A program made the translations under genes and the position numbers. From Burkholderia lata (lineage in GTDB: Bacteria; Pseudomonadota; Gammaproteobacteria; Burkholderiales; Burkholderiaceae): a stretch of DNA of 64,000 nt. A model generated the notes under the pieces. It was not told the origin of the DNA and ran no database searches. It saw only the letters and a program-made list of their open reading frames with translations. The DNA is taken from positions 124,001 to 188,000 of the forward strand of contig NZ_CABVQK010000005.1 in NCBI RefSeq assembly GCF_902499335.1, in the 5' to 3' direction. The first letter of the stretch is position 1. The number at the start of each line of letters is the position of its first letter. Shown here one piece after another: positions 8,833 through 17,225 of this stretch.

Positions 8833-9194
8833 AACGCTCTCCTTGGCCGGACCCTGCCCGGCGCCATGACACGGCGACGCTGGCGCGCTGCCGGGTTGCA
8901 ATTCTTCTGTGAGTCGATGCTTCGGACAAACGAATTTTCCGAACGCATTGCATGACGCCCGCGCATGAGCGCACCACATCGTGAACTAGACGACCGGTCG
9001 AATGCGTACCGACCATTCACCTCGCACGTGCTCACGCGCATCGCAGCGTCGAGTGGATGCGTGCTGCTCATGCATAGCCTGCAAATATTCCGTTTGTCGC
9101 GTCATGTCGATCCGGCAAGAATCCCCCTCACTCGACGAACGGCGCCGCCGGCACCGTGGCGCGAGCGGCCGTGTTCCTCAAGGGGAGAATCCTC
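8833..9194. promoter_or_regulatory. Divergent promoter region of the afc cluster
   Basis: A 362-bp spacer between the leftward desaturase operon and the rightward 22-gene operon, so it should contain both promoters and the main operator. It contains the dyad TTCGGA-N11-TCCGAA (8921-8943), whose geometry matches LysR T-N11-A sites, and a small perfect palindrome CGACCGGTCG (8991-9000). The 3' end carries the AGGGGAGA ribosome binding site of the FAAL gene. No quorum-sensing lux-type box was recognised. Confidence 0.6.
8921..8943. promoter_or_regulatory. Candidate ShvR/LysR operator, TTCGGA-N11-TCCGAA
   Basis: Perfect 6-bp inverted arms, TTCGGA at 8921-8926 and TCCGAA at 8938-8943, separated by an AT-rich 11-bp spacer. 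LysR-type regulators commonly bind such interrupted dyads. It lies about 90 bp upstream of the desaturase start and 250 bp upstream of the FAAL start. Assigning it to ShvR is inference from location. Confidence 0.45.
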
Positions 9195-10955
9195 GTGACG
9201 AAGTGCGCATCCACCATTCATCGCCTGATCGAATCGCTCGAAGACGTCGCGGGCGCCATGCATCGCATGACGTTCGTCGACGACGCCGGCAACGAGGCGA
9301 GCATCACGTACCGGCGCTTCGCGGAAGAAGTGTTTCACCAGGCCGGCGCGCTGCGCGAACTCGACGTGCGCGAGAACGACATGGTGATGCTGGCCTTGCC
9401 GGCGTCGGTCGAACATGCGGTCGCGATGATGGCCTGCGTGATGACGGGCGCGCTGCCCTGCACCGTGCCCGTTCCCGCGCGCCGCACCACCGCCGGGCGG
9501 CAGGTGATCGACGTCGCATGCGAGCTGTACCGGCCGCGCCTCGTCATCGCCGCGGATGCGCAGTCCGCCGCTTGGCGCGACGACGCGTTTCCCGCGTCAT
9601 CCACACGCATCGTCGATCTCGACACGCTGTCGATCGTCGCGGATGCCGGCGCGCGCGCGCTGATCAGCGCAAAGAACGGCCGCGATCCACACCATGTCCA
9701 GCTCACGTCGGGCTCGACGTCGCATCCGAAGGCCGCTGTGCTCAGCCACGAGAACGTGATCGCGAACGTGCTCGGCATCGGCGGGTCCGTGCGTTTCGAC
9801 CTCGCGGCGGGCGACGGCACCGCGTCGTGGCTGCCGCTCTATCACGACATGGGGCTGCTCACGCTGCTGTCGAACCTGCATTACCGCGCGCCGCTGATGA
9901 TGATGCAGCCGAACAGCTTCATCCGGAATCCGCTCGGCTGGTTGAAGCGCATCGCGTCGGCACGCGCGACGACGACATCGGTGCCGACCTTCGCATTGCG
10001 CTACTGCGTGCGCCGTTTCAATGCCGCCGCGATGGAAGGCGTCGATCTTTCCGCGTGTCGCAACATCTTCATCGGCGGCGAACGCGTGGACGACGCAACG
10101 CTGCGCGACTTCGCCGCGACGTTTGCGCCGTACGGCCTCGCGGCATCGGCGCTGCAGCCGTGCTACGGGATGGCCGAATCGACGCTTGCCGTTTCGATGC
10201 ATCGTGCGTGGCACGAAGGCACGGTGGACGGCGCGCCGTACGTGATCGCCGACACGCTCGACCGGCGTGCGCTGATCGAGCGCCGCGACGCGCAACCGGC
10301 CGCCGCGAACGACGGCGCCGAAACGGAAACCGAAACCGTGCTCGCGATGGGCACGCCGATCGAGGGCATGGCGTTCCGGATCCTCGACGAAGGCGACCAC
10401 GCGCTCGCGAACCGCGCGGTCGGCGAAGTCGCGATCCGCGGCACGTCGGTGATGCTCGGCTACCTGAATCCCGACGACGGTTCGATCGCCGCGCCGCTGA
10501 CGGCCGACGGCTGGTTCCGCACCGGCGACATCGGCTACATCGCGGACGGTCAGCTCCATATCCTCGGGCGCAAGAAGGAAGTCATCATCATTCGCGGCAG
10601 CAACTACTTCCCGCACGAAATCGAGGAGGCGCTGGCGTCCCATCGCACGCTGCGCAAGAGCACGTGCATCGCGTTCGGGCTGCCCGATCCCGAGACCGGC
10701 ACCGAGCGGCTGGTCGTCGCGATCGAGGCGCGGCCCGTCGACGCGACACCGCAGACCCGCGCCGAGTGCCAGCAGCTGCTCGCATCGCGGATCGGCTTCG
10801 CCGCGCAGGATCTGTGCTTCGTCGAACCCGGCTCGCTGCCGCGCACGACCAGCGGCAAGCTGCAGCGCCTGAAGTGCCGCGACCTCTATGCGAACGGCAC
10901 GCTGTCCGTGATCCACGCGACGGCCGCCGAAGCCGGCCAGGGAGCGTACGCATGA
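9195..10955 (+). CDS. Fatty acyl-AMP ligase (FAAL)
   Basis: A 586-residue adenylate-forming enzyme that activates a fatty acid as acyl-AMP and hands it to a carrier protein. Core motifs are LTSGSTSHPKAAVLSH (A3), YGMAEST (A5), GWFRTGDIGY (A7) and the A10 lysine in RTTSGKLQR. The overall form (GSTSHPKA variant, SNYFPHEIE after the hinge) resembles FAALs used with polyketide and lipopeptide systems rather than CoA ligases. The GTG start at 9195 is chosen for the AGGGGAGA box upstream; an ATG 39 bp earlier lacks one. First gene of the 22-gene rightward operon; the ACP at 16078 is the likely acceptor. Confidence 0.85.
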   Translation: MTKCASTIHRLIESLEDVAGAMHRMTFVDDAGNEASITYRRFAEEVFHQAGALRELDVRENDMVMLALPASVEHAVAMMACVMTGALPCTVPVPARRTTAGRQVIDVACELYRPRLVIAADAQSAAWRDDAFPASSTRIVDLDTLSIVADAGARALISAKNGRDPHHVQLTSGSTSHPKAAVLSHENVIANVLGIGGSVRFDLAAGDGTASWLPLYHDMGLLTLLSNLHYRAPLMMMQPNSFIRNPLGWLKRIASARATTTSVPTFALRYCVRRFNAAAMEGVDLSACRNIFIGGERVDDATLRDFAATFAPYGLAASALQPCYGMAESTLAVSMHRAWHEGTVDGAPYVIADTLDRRALIERRDAQPAAANDGAETETETVLAMGTPIEGMAFRILDEGDHALANRAVGEVAIRGTSVMLGYLNPDDGSIAAPLTADGWFRTGDIGYIADGQLHILGRKKEVIIIRGSNYFPHEIEEALASHRTLRKSTCIAFGLPDPETGTERLVVAIEARPVDATPQTRAECQQLLASRIGFAAQDLCFVEPGSLPRTTSGKLQRLKCRDLYANGTLSVIHATAAEAGQGAYA

Positions 10956-11662
10956 CGACCGCCACGCTCACGCCGGTGCTCGAACTGCGCGACGTCACGC
11001 GTGTGTACGAGGGTGCGGGCCGCGTCGTCGCGGTGCGCGGCGCGACGATCTCGATCGGCCAGCGCGACGTCGTCGCGCTCGTCGGCCCGTCGGGCAGCGG
11101 CAAGAGCACGCTGCTCAACCTGGCCGGTTTCCTCGACGTGCCGAGCACCGGCGAACGTTGGCTCGAAGGCCGCCGGATCGACGATGCGCCGGACACGCTC
11201 GAACGGATCCGCCGCGAGCGCATCGGTTTCGTGTTCCAGCAGTTCAACCTGATACCGGTGATGTCGGCGCTCGAGAACGTCGAGCTCGGCTGCTTCGCGT
11301 GGGGCACGCCGCGCACGCGCCGCGAGCGGGCCCGCGCGATGCTCGACGCGGTGGGGCTCGCCGCGCGCGAACGGCACCGCCCCGGCGAGTTGTCCGGTGG
11401 CGAGCAGCAGCGGGTCGCGCTGGCCCGCGCGCTCGCCAAGGAGCCGGCGATCGTGATCGCGGACGAGCCGACCGCCAGCCTCGACAGTACCAACGCACGG
11501 GCGGTGGCCGAGCTGATCCTCGATACCAACCGCACGCTGGGCACCGCCTTTCTGATTGCGTCGCACGACGATCGTCTGTGCGCGCACCTGCCGCGCCGCA
11601 TCGAGATGCGCGACGGCGTACCGGGAGAGAATCGTGAACTGGTCGACGTTTGCGTGGCGTAA
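10952..11662 (+). CDS. LolD/MacB-type ABC transporter ATP-binding protein
   Basis: A 236-residue ATPase of the MacB/LolD/FtsE group. Walker A is GPSGSGKST (45-53), the Q-loop reads FVFQQFNLIPVMSA, the signature is LSGGEQQRVALARAL and Walker B is IVIADEPTASLD. These ATPases pair with FtsX-like permeases and power transfer of lipids or lipoproteins out of the inner membrane rather than classical export. The ATG overlaps the FAAL stop (ATGA), and the next gene, the permease, overlaps its 3' end by 29 bp. Confidence 0.9.
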   Translation: MTTATLTPVLELRDVTRVYEGAGRVVAVRGATISIGQRDVVALVGPSGSGKSTLLNLAGFLDVPSTGERWLEGRRIDDAPDTLERIRRERIGFVFQQFNLIPVMSALENVELGCFAWGTPRTRRERARAMLDAVGLAARERHRPGELSGGEQQRVALARALAKEPAIVIADEPTASLDSTNARAVAELILDTNRTLGTAFLIASHDDRLCAHLPRRIEMRDGVPGENRELVDVCVA

Positions 11663-12851
11663 CCTCTGGCGCAACAAGCGCCGCACCGTGCTGACGATGG
11701 CGATGATCGGCGTCGCCGCGTTCGCGTCGAGCCTCGCGCTCGGCTACGTGATCGCGACCTTCGACGCGGTGCGCGAAGGGTCGATCGACAGCGGCGTCGG
11801 CCACGTGCAGGTGCTGCACCACGGCTATCTCGACCTGATCGGCGAGCGGCCACTGCAGTACGGGCTGACCGCCGACGAACAGGCCACCGCAACGCACGCG
11901 ATCGCGGCACTGCCCGGCGTCGCGACCACCGCGCGCGGTATCGACTTCGACGGGCTGATCTCGAACGGCGATCTCAGCTACGGCTTCGTCGGCGAAGGCA
12001 TCGAGCCGAACCGCGAGCCGCCCGGTTTCTTCGACTATCACACGGTGCTGTCGGGCCGCTACCTGTCGCCGACGAACGCCGGCACCGAAGTCGTCGTCGG
12101 CGCCGAACTCGCGCGCAAGCTCGGCGTGCACGTCGGCTCGGTCGTGCAGCTGATGGCGTCGACCGCGCACGGCGGCATCAATGCGACCGATGCGCAGATC
12201 GTCGGCGTGATGAGCACCGGCAACAAGGATGTCGACGAGCGGATCGTCAACGTAACGTTCACCGCCGCTCAGGCGCTGCTGCGCACCGATCGCGCGTCGC
12301 GCATCGCGGTGTTCCTGGCGGATACGGCACATACGCCGGCCGCCGCCACGACGCTGCGCGCCGCGCTGCCGACGCTCGACGTGAAGACCTGGGACCAGCT
12401 CGTGTCGCTCTATCACCAGGTCGTCGCGCTGTACAAGAACCAGTTCTCGGTATTCGGCGCGATTCTCTGCCTGACGATCCTGCTGTCGATGAGCAACTGG
12501 ATCCTGATGAGCATCGTCGAGCGCCGCCGCGAGATCTCGACACTGCGCGCGCTCGGCGTGCCGGCCGCGACGGTGCGCGGCGTGCTGATCCAGGAGACCG
12601 CCTTTCTCGGCCTGCTTGGAGCAGCCGCCGGAATCGCGGTGGCACTGCTGACGATGGTCGCGCTCAATCACGCGCAGATCCACCTGCCCGCGCCGCCGGG
12701 CCGCGTGAAGCCGATCCTGCTCGAATTCACGGTCTCGCCGGCCGCCGTGGCCGCCGTCGAAGGCGCGTTCGTCGTGCTCGGGGTCGCCGCCGCGCTGCTC
12801 GCGACGCTCGGGCTCGCCAAACGCAACATCCTCGAAGGACTCGCCCCATGA
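11634..12851 (+). CDS. FtsX/LolC-type ABC transporter permease
   Basis: A 405-residue MacB/FtsX-family permease: one membrane helix near the N-terminus (after WRNLWRNKRRTVLTMAMIGV), a periplasmic domain of about 220 residues, then three C-terminal helices, with the family's ERRREISTLRALGVPAATVR cytoplasmic loop. This topology is that of LolC/LolE and MacB, which push periplasmic or membrane-anchored cargo. The start is GTG at 11634 with GGGAGAGA upstream, inside the end of the ATPase gene. Cargo is inferred to be the cluster's lipid product. Confidence 0.88.
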   Translation: MNWSTFAWRNLWRNKRRTVLTMAMIGVAAFASSLALGYVIATFDAVREGSIDSGVGHVQVLHHGYLDLIGERPLQYGLTADEQATATHAIAALPGVATTARGIDFDGLISNGDLSYGFVGEGIEPNREPPGFFDYHTVLSGRYLSPTNAGTEVVVGAELARKLGVHVGSVVQLMASTAHGGINATDAQIVGVMSTGNKDVDERIVNVTFTAAQALLRTDRASRIAVFLADTAHTPAAATTLRAALPTLDVKTWDQLVSLYHQVVALYKNQFSVFGAILCLTILLSMSNWILMSIVERRREISTLRALGVPAATVRGVLIQETAFLGLLGAAAGIAVALLTMVALNHAQIHLPAPPGRVKPILLEFTVSPAAVAAVEGAFVVLGVAAALLATLGLAKRNILEGLAP

Positions 12852-13588
12852 TTCGCATCCGCCATCTGGCCGCCGCGCTCGTCGCGTGCGCGCCGCTCGT
12901 TCATGCCGCCGACGCCCCGACGGCCCAGACCATGCTCGCCCGTGCCGACGCGTACCGCAGCACGGCCGCCGATACGCAGACGAACATCCAGATCACGAAC
13001 GAAGTCGGCGGACAGTCCGGCGACGCGACGCGCTACCTCGTCTATACGCGCGGCAACGGCGACACGCTCGCGCTGACGCGCAGCGGCGAGAACGACGGCC
13101 AGAAGTATCTCGCGACGACGCGCGGCCACTGGTTCTATGTGCCGAACACGCGCAGCGCGGTCCGCATCAACGGGATGCAGCGGCTGCAGGGCGAGGTCGT
13201 GATCAGCGACATCACGCGCACGCACTGGGCGGACAGCTATCGCGCATCCGCCGCCGCGGGCGCAACGACGATCGCCGGCAAGCCGGCCACCGAGCTCGAC
13301 CTGACCGCGACCGATCCCGACAACGTCTACCCGACGATCAAGCTGTGGGTCACGCCCGACACCGACGTGCCGGTGCGCGCGCAGTTCTTCCTCGCGAGCG
13401 GCCTGCTGTTCCGCAGCGCCGACTTCTCCGCGCCGGTCGATGCGAACGGGCGCAAGGTGATCCGCAAGATCACGTATCGCAACGAGATCGAGAAGCAGCG
13501 CGCGAGCGTCGTCGACATCCTCGACGGCCAGCCGCGCAAGATTCCGTCGGGCTGGTTCAATCCCGACACGCTTGCCGATGGCCAGTGA
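12848..13588 (+). CDS. LolA-like periplasmic lipid/lipoprotein carrier
   Basis: A 246-residue protein with a signal peptide (residues 1-20, cleavage after VHA) and the features of the outer-membrane lipoprotein-sorting family, an open beta-barrel like LolA: an N-terminal helix with LARADAYRSTAADTQTNIQI, strands TRGHWFYVPNTRSAVRI and the family's WVTPDTDVPVRAQFF region. It would carry a lipid across the periplasm. ATGA overlap with the permease gene shows coupling. Beside the LolD/LolC-like pair it makes a dedicated Lol-like pathway inside the cluster. Confidence 0.8.
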   Translation: MIRIRHLAAALVACAPLVHAADAPTAQTMLARADAYRSTAADTQTNIQITNEVGGQSGDATRYLVYTRGNGDTLALTRSGENDGQKYLATTRGHWFYVPNTRSAVRINGMQRLQGEVVISDITRTHWADSYRASAAAGATTIAGKPATELDLTATDPDNVYPTIKLWVTPDTDVPVRAQFFLASGLLFRSADFSAPVDANGRKVIRKITYRNEIEKQRASVVDILDGQPRKIPSGWFNPDTLADGQ

Positions 13589-14897
13589 CCACGACGCCCA
13601 TGTCGACGCCCATCGTGACCGCCTCCGTCCATCATCCGGCCGAATCTGGCCCGCCGTCGCGCTCGCCGTCCCGCTTGCGCTCGGCTGCACGCTCGCGCAC
13701 GGAGAATCGCTGATGGAACAGTTGAGCACGCTGAACGGCATCGCCTACGCACGCTCCGTCGACAGCATGGACGGGCACGCGCTGCTAGGGAACCTGATCG
13801 GCGACCAGCCGCGCGACCAGCAGGAAGCAGGCGTGCTCGCGCGCATCGACGGCGAGAACCTGTTCATGAGCGCGCGCGCCGTGGCCAGCAACCACTCGCT
13901 CGGCGCGCAGGCCACCCGCTTCAACGAGGCCGGCGTGCGCTACGCGTTCGACAACGGCATCACGCTCACGGCCGGCAAGCGGATCGATCCGCTCGACACG
14001 TCGCAGGCGTTCTTTCCGCTCGGCTTCTTCCAGAAGCGGGCCGCGACGGCCGACATCTACGACCGCTACGGCGACGTCGAAGGCACGCCCCTCGTCGAAG
14101 CGAAATGGGCCGGCGAACAGACCACGCTGCAGTTCATCGCCGGCGAAAACCGCACGCTGCGCAACGACGTCGACAACCGCGACGTGCAGGGCGCGACGCA
14201 GCTCGTGCGCGGCGCGTACAACTGGTCGGGCGGCTCCGCCGCGTTGCTCGCCGGCCGTCATGCGGGCCGTGGCGGCGCCGGCGCGACGCTGTCGCTCGAC
14301 GTCGCGCGCTCGAACACCGTCTATGCGAGCGCGTGGCTCGAACGCGGCACGACGCGGCCATTGCCGGCGTTCATCGCGAACGGCACGCCGCTCGATTCGC
14401 CGGCCGCATACGACGCGGTCGATCGCCGCAACGATCGCCAATACATGTGGCGCAGCGCGGTCGGCATGCAGAGCGCACTGCCCGGCAACCTGTCGCTGAT
14501 CGTCGAGTGGTCGCACGACGAGGCGCGTTACGACGCGAACCAGTGGCGCCAGATGGTCGGCGCGGTCCGCGCGAACAACGCGCTGCTGCCCGTCGCGCCC
14601 GGCGCAGCGCTGGCCGGCCTCGGCGGCACGGCCGATTTCGTGAGCGTCGACGGCAACCTGCGCGACTACCTGTTCGCGCGGCTCGGCAAGAAGATCGGCC
14701 GCGTCGAGTACTCGCTGCGCGGCGTCTATTCGCCGCAGGACAAGGGCCTGCTCGCGATCGCGCAGGTCGTCGCCGACGTGAACAAGCGCGTGAGCGTCGA
14801 TGTCGCGGTCACCCGCGCGTTCTCCGACAGCAACTCCGAGTACCGGATGGTCGGTCTCGGCACCCGTATCGACGCCGCCGTGCGCGTGCGCTTCTGA
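13578..14897 (+). CDS. Outer-membrane beta-barrel protein of the Lol-like module
   Basis: A 439-residue protein with a long N-region, a hydrophobic signal segment (WPAVALAVPLALGCTLAHG, about residues 24-42) and alternating strand composition throughout, ending in the aromatic residue of AAVRVRF, typical of outer-membrane barrels. No known family motif was recognised. The ATG at 13578 overlaps the end of the LolA-like gene; an upstream in-frame TTG at 13572 is an alternative. By position it would receive or display the lipid at the outer membrane. Function is inferred from context. Confidence 0.68.
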   Translation: MASDHDAHVDAHRDRLRPSSGRIWPAVALAVPLALGCTLAHGESLMEQLSTLNGIAYARSVDSMDGHALLGNLIGDQPRDQQEAGVLARIDGENLFMSARAVASNHSLGAQATRFNEAGVRYAFDNGITLTAGKRIDPLDTSQAFFPLGFFQKRAATADIYDRYGDVEGTPLVEAKWAGEQTTLQFIAGENRTLRNDVDNRDVQGATQLVRGAYNWSGGSAALLAGRHAGRGGAGATLSLDVARSNTVYASAWLERGTTRPLPAFIANGTPLDSPAAYDAVDRRNDRQYMWRSAVGMQSALPGNLSLIVEWSHDEARYDANQWRQMVGAVRANNALLPVAPGAALAGLGGTADFVSVDGNLRDYLFARLGKKIGRVEYSLRGVYSPQDKGLLAIAQVVADVNKRVSVDVAVTRAFSDSNSEYRMVGLGTRIDAAVRVRF

Positions 14898-14912
14898 CAG
14901 GAACCCCGCCCC

Positions 14913-16019
14913 ATGTCCACGCTTTCCGTCCCCGCTTCGTCCGCCGACCCGCTCGCGACCCCACCGCTGCTGCGCGTGGCCGACCAGGCCGCGTATCCGG
15001 TGCTGCGCCACTTCGACACGATCGCGTCGCTCGGCACGCCGCCGCGCGCGGCCGCCCGGCTCGTCGAAGCGGCGGCCGTGCGGCTGCTCGACAGCGAGAT
15101 GGTGATCGCGCTGCATGCCGCCACGCCGGACGTGCTGCCCGATTCGTCCGCGTCGACGCCGCTGCGGCACGACGAGGCGCCGCTCACCGAAGCGCTGCTC
15201 GAACAGATCAGCCGGGAGGGATTTCATCACCTGTTCAAGCCGTTCATGCGCGCGTTCATCCGCATCATGTTCGGGCTGTTCTTCTCGGACGAGCAGAACC
15301 GTCGCGCGTGCGACTGCATCGACAGCGGCCACAACTTCGCGTTCCTGATGAGCGACGGTGGCGGCCCGACGCTCGCCGCATGGCGCACGGTCATTCGCAG
15401 CGACGACAGCGGCCTCTCGCTCACCGTCGACAAGGTATGGGGCATCGAAGCACATCGCGACTGCATGGCGGTGGTCGCCGCGCGGTTGCCGGGCGTGATG
15501 TTTCCGGCCGCCTACCTCGTGTGGCCCGACGAATACCGGAAGCTGAAGCGCACGACCTGCGGCGCGCCGTTCCTCGCGGGCAACCTGCAGCTCGCGAACG
15601 TCGGCGGCCAGGTGCGCGTGAGCGCCGAGGATCGCCTGCGGATCGGCGGCCCGACCGTGTTCAACAAATACCTGACCGTCGTGCGCCCCTACTTCGTCCG
15701 CGCGCTGATGGCGCACGTCGGCTGGCTCGAACGCACCGGCCGCGTCGAACTCGACGCCGACGCGCGCGCCGTGCACCAGTTCATCTCGGACGCCGCACGC
15801 AGCCAGACCGACGACGCGCACTACAGCTTCGGCAAGGTGCAGCGCGTGCTCGCGATCAAGCTGCTGTCGAACGAGTTCCTGACGGCGCTCGTGCGCGACG
15901 GCAGGGTGGCGACCTTCGACGACCAGCGCGACCTGCTGGCGTTTTCGAAGATGGAAGGCAGTTCGTACCGTTGTTATCACGAGCTTCGCAAGAGCCTGCG
16001 CTGCGAAGCCGGCAGTTGA
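14913..16019 (+). CDS. Divergent acyl-CoA dehydrogenase-like protein
   Basis: A 368-residue soluble protein without a known name. The middle part resembles acyl-CoA dehydrogenases: FAFLMSDGGGPTLAAWRT recalls the flavin/substrate loop FALTEP-GSD, and LTVDKVWGIEAHRDCMAVVA recalls the LNGEKVWITN strand. The C-terminal helical domain is present, but I cannot find the catalytic glutamate motif (Y/W-EGT), so it may bind an acyl chain without oxidising it, or be a partner of the full-length acyl-CoA dehydrogenase at 23694. It starts 15 bp after the barrel gene. Confidence 0.6.
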   Translation: MSTLSVPASSADPLATPPLLRVADQAAYPVLRHFDTIASLGTPPRAAARLVEAAAVRLLDSEMVIALHAATPDVLPDSSASTPLRHDEAPLTEALLEQISREGFHHLFKPFMRAFIRIMFGLFFSDEQNRRACDCIDSGHNFAFLMSDGGGPTLAAWRTVIRSDDSGLSLTVDKVWGIEAHRDCMAVVAARLPGVMFPAAYLVWPDEYRKLKRTTCGAPFLAGNLQLANVGGQVRVSAEDRLRIGGPTVFNKYLTVVRPYFVRALMAHVGWLERTGRVELDADARAVHQFISDAARSQTDDAHYSFGKVQRVLAIKLLSNEFLTALVRDGRVATFDDQRDLLAFSKMEGSSYRCYHELRKSLRCEAGS

Positions 16020-16077
16020 CCCACGCGACAGGCCGATCGATCCCGATCAACCCACTTCATTATCAGGAGCTCCTCTC

Positions 16078-16332
16078 ATGACGACCCAGAACGTTCCGGC
16101 CGACGCGCTCGACATCCTGTCCCGCGAAGTCGCGAAGATCCTCAACGTCGAGACCGTCGACACCGACGCCGGCATCGGCGAACTCGGTATCGATTCGCTG
16201 AACATCGTCGAGCTGATCGTGTTCTGCGAACAGCTCTACGGTTCGATCGACCCGGAAGCGCTGAACATCACGCAGTACACGACGCTGCAGCAGCTCGACG
16301 CGCAACTGCGCCGCCAGCAGCACGCCGCCTGA
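16078..16332 (+). CDS. Acyl carrier protein
   Basis: An 84-residue stand-alone acyl carrier protein. The phosphopantetheine attachment serine is Ser40 in ELGIDSLNIVEL, a classical DSL motif. AGGAGCTCCTCTC precedes the ATG. It is presumably loaded by the FAAL at the head of the operon and presents the acyl chain to the diiron desaturases and the thiolase-fold enzymes. No phosphopantetheinyl transferase gene is visible in the window, so a genomic one must serve. Confidence 0.92.
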   Translation: MTTQNVPADALDILSREVAKILNVETVDTDAGIGELGIDSLNIVELIVFCEQLYGSIDPEALNITQYTTLQQLDAQLRRQQHAA

Positions 16333-16339
16333 TACGACG

Positions 16340-17224
16340 ATGCTCGCGCCCCTTGCGACCGTGGCGGCCCCCGCCGCCCAGCCGGCCCCGGCGACCGCGC
16401 TGACCGTGCAGGCGCTCGCGTACCGGCGCGTCGCGCCGTCGCGCGACGGCGCGGCCGTGCCGCTCGACGACACGGCCCGCGCGATCGGCACGCTCGCGTG
16501 CGCCGAACGCGAGCGGCTGTGCGGCGCGGTTGGCGCGGACGACTACGTGGTCAGCTCGACGATCCTGTCGATGCTGCTGATGAACGATTCGCCGCAGCAT
16601 CGCGTGTTCGCACAGGCACTCGCCGGCGCGAACGACTACACGCCCGACTGGATGACCTGCTCGTACGAATGCGCGGGCTGGGGCTACGTGCTGCGCCGCA
16701 CGCTCGCGACCGCTGCAGAAACCGGGCCGCGCACGCTGCTGCTGCAGATCGTCGATATCGACGTGCACGGCTTTACGTACTGGCACGGCAACCCCGCGTG
16801 GGGGCAGTCGGGCTTCGGCGTGTGCACGCTGCTCGTCGACATCGGCCGCGAAGCGTCACCGTCGGCGCCGTCGGTGCTTGCGGACGCCGCGCCGCCGGCC
16901 AGCGCCGTCGCGCGGCTGGGTCGCGACATCCGCACCTTCTGCGCGGCCCGCCCCGGCTTGCAGGCGGCGCTGCCGTTCTTTCCCGCGACGTCGCGCCGCG
17001 CGTTGCTTGCGTCCGTCGGCAAGACCCCGCTGCTGCCGGACGGCCACGGGCTGTTCGGTCATGCGTTCGGCAGCGATCCGTGGCTGTCGGTGCTGCTCGC
17101 GCATCGCGACGGCGACACGCCGCGCCGCGCGGCCGTCTGCTCGCTCGCGCTGAACGGCTATTACGCGGTCGCCGACGTCGCGTTCGCGCCGGACGCGACG
17201 TTTTCTCTCGACGACGAGGCGTGA
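16340..17224 (+). CDS. Thiolase-fold (KAS III-like) protein, divergent
   Basis: A 294-residue protein that I read as a diverged thiolase/KAS III-like subunit. The CSYECAGWGYVLRR segment (Cys111) resembles the nucleophile turn NAACAGF, and WGQSGFGVCTLLVDIG resembles the FGDGAGA.LL strand of ketosynthases. The chain is shorter than FabH (about 320) and the catalytic His and Asn motifs are not obvious. It directly follows the ACP gene by 8 bp. It may form a heterodimer with one of the two other thiolase-fold proteins of the cluster. Moderate certainty on fold, low on reaction. Confidence 0.5.
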   Translation: MLAPLATVAAPAAQPAPATALTVQALAYRRVAPSRDGAAVPLDDTARAIGTLACAERERLCGAVGADDYVVSSTILSMLLMNDSPQHRVFAQALAGANDYTPDWMTCSYECAGWGYVLRRTLATAAETGPRTLLLQIVDIDVHGFTYWHGNPAWGQSGFGVCTLLVDIGREASPSAPSVLADAAPPASAVARLGRDIRTFCAARPGLQAALPFFPATSRRALLASVGKTPLLPDGHGLFGHAFGSDPWLSVLLAHRDGDTPRRAAVCSLALNGYYAVADVAFAPDATFSLDDEA

Positions 17225-17225
17225 C

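Noticed and set aside
9156-9194. ATG start 39 bp earlier for the FAAL gene
   Set aside because: No ribosome site there, whereas GTG at 9195 has AGGGGAGA at the right distance and starts at the usual place for the family.
8833-9194. Quorum-sensing lux-type box in the afc promoter
   Set aside because: Quorum sensing influences this region in the literature I recall, but I could not find a convincing CTGT/ACAG-type dyad here.
13785-15980. A 731-codon open frame on the minus strand
   Set aside because: Covers the outer-membrane protein and acyl-CoA-dehydrogenase-like genes in antisense; arginine- and valine-rich, no ribosome site, no recognisable fold.
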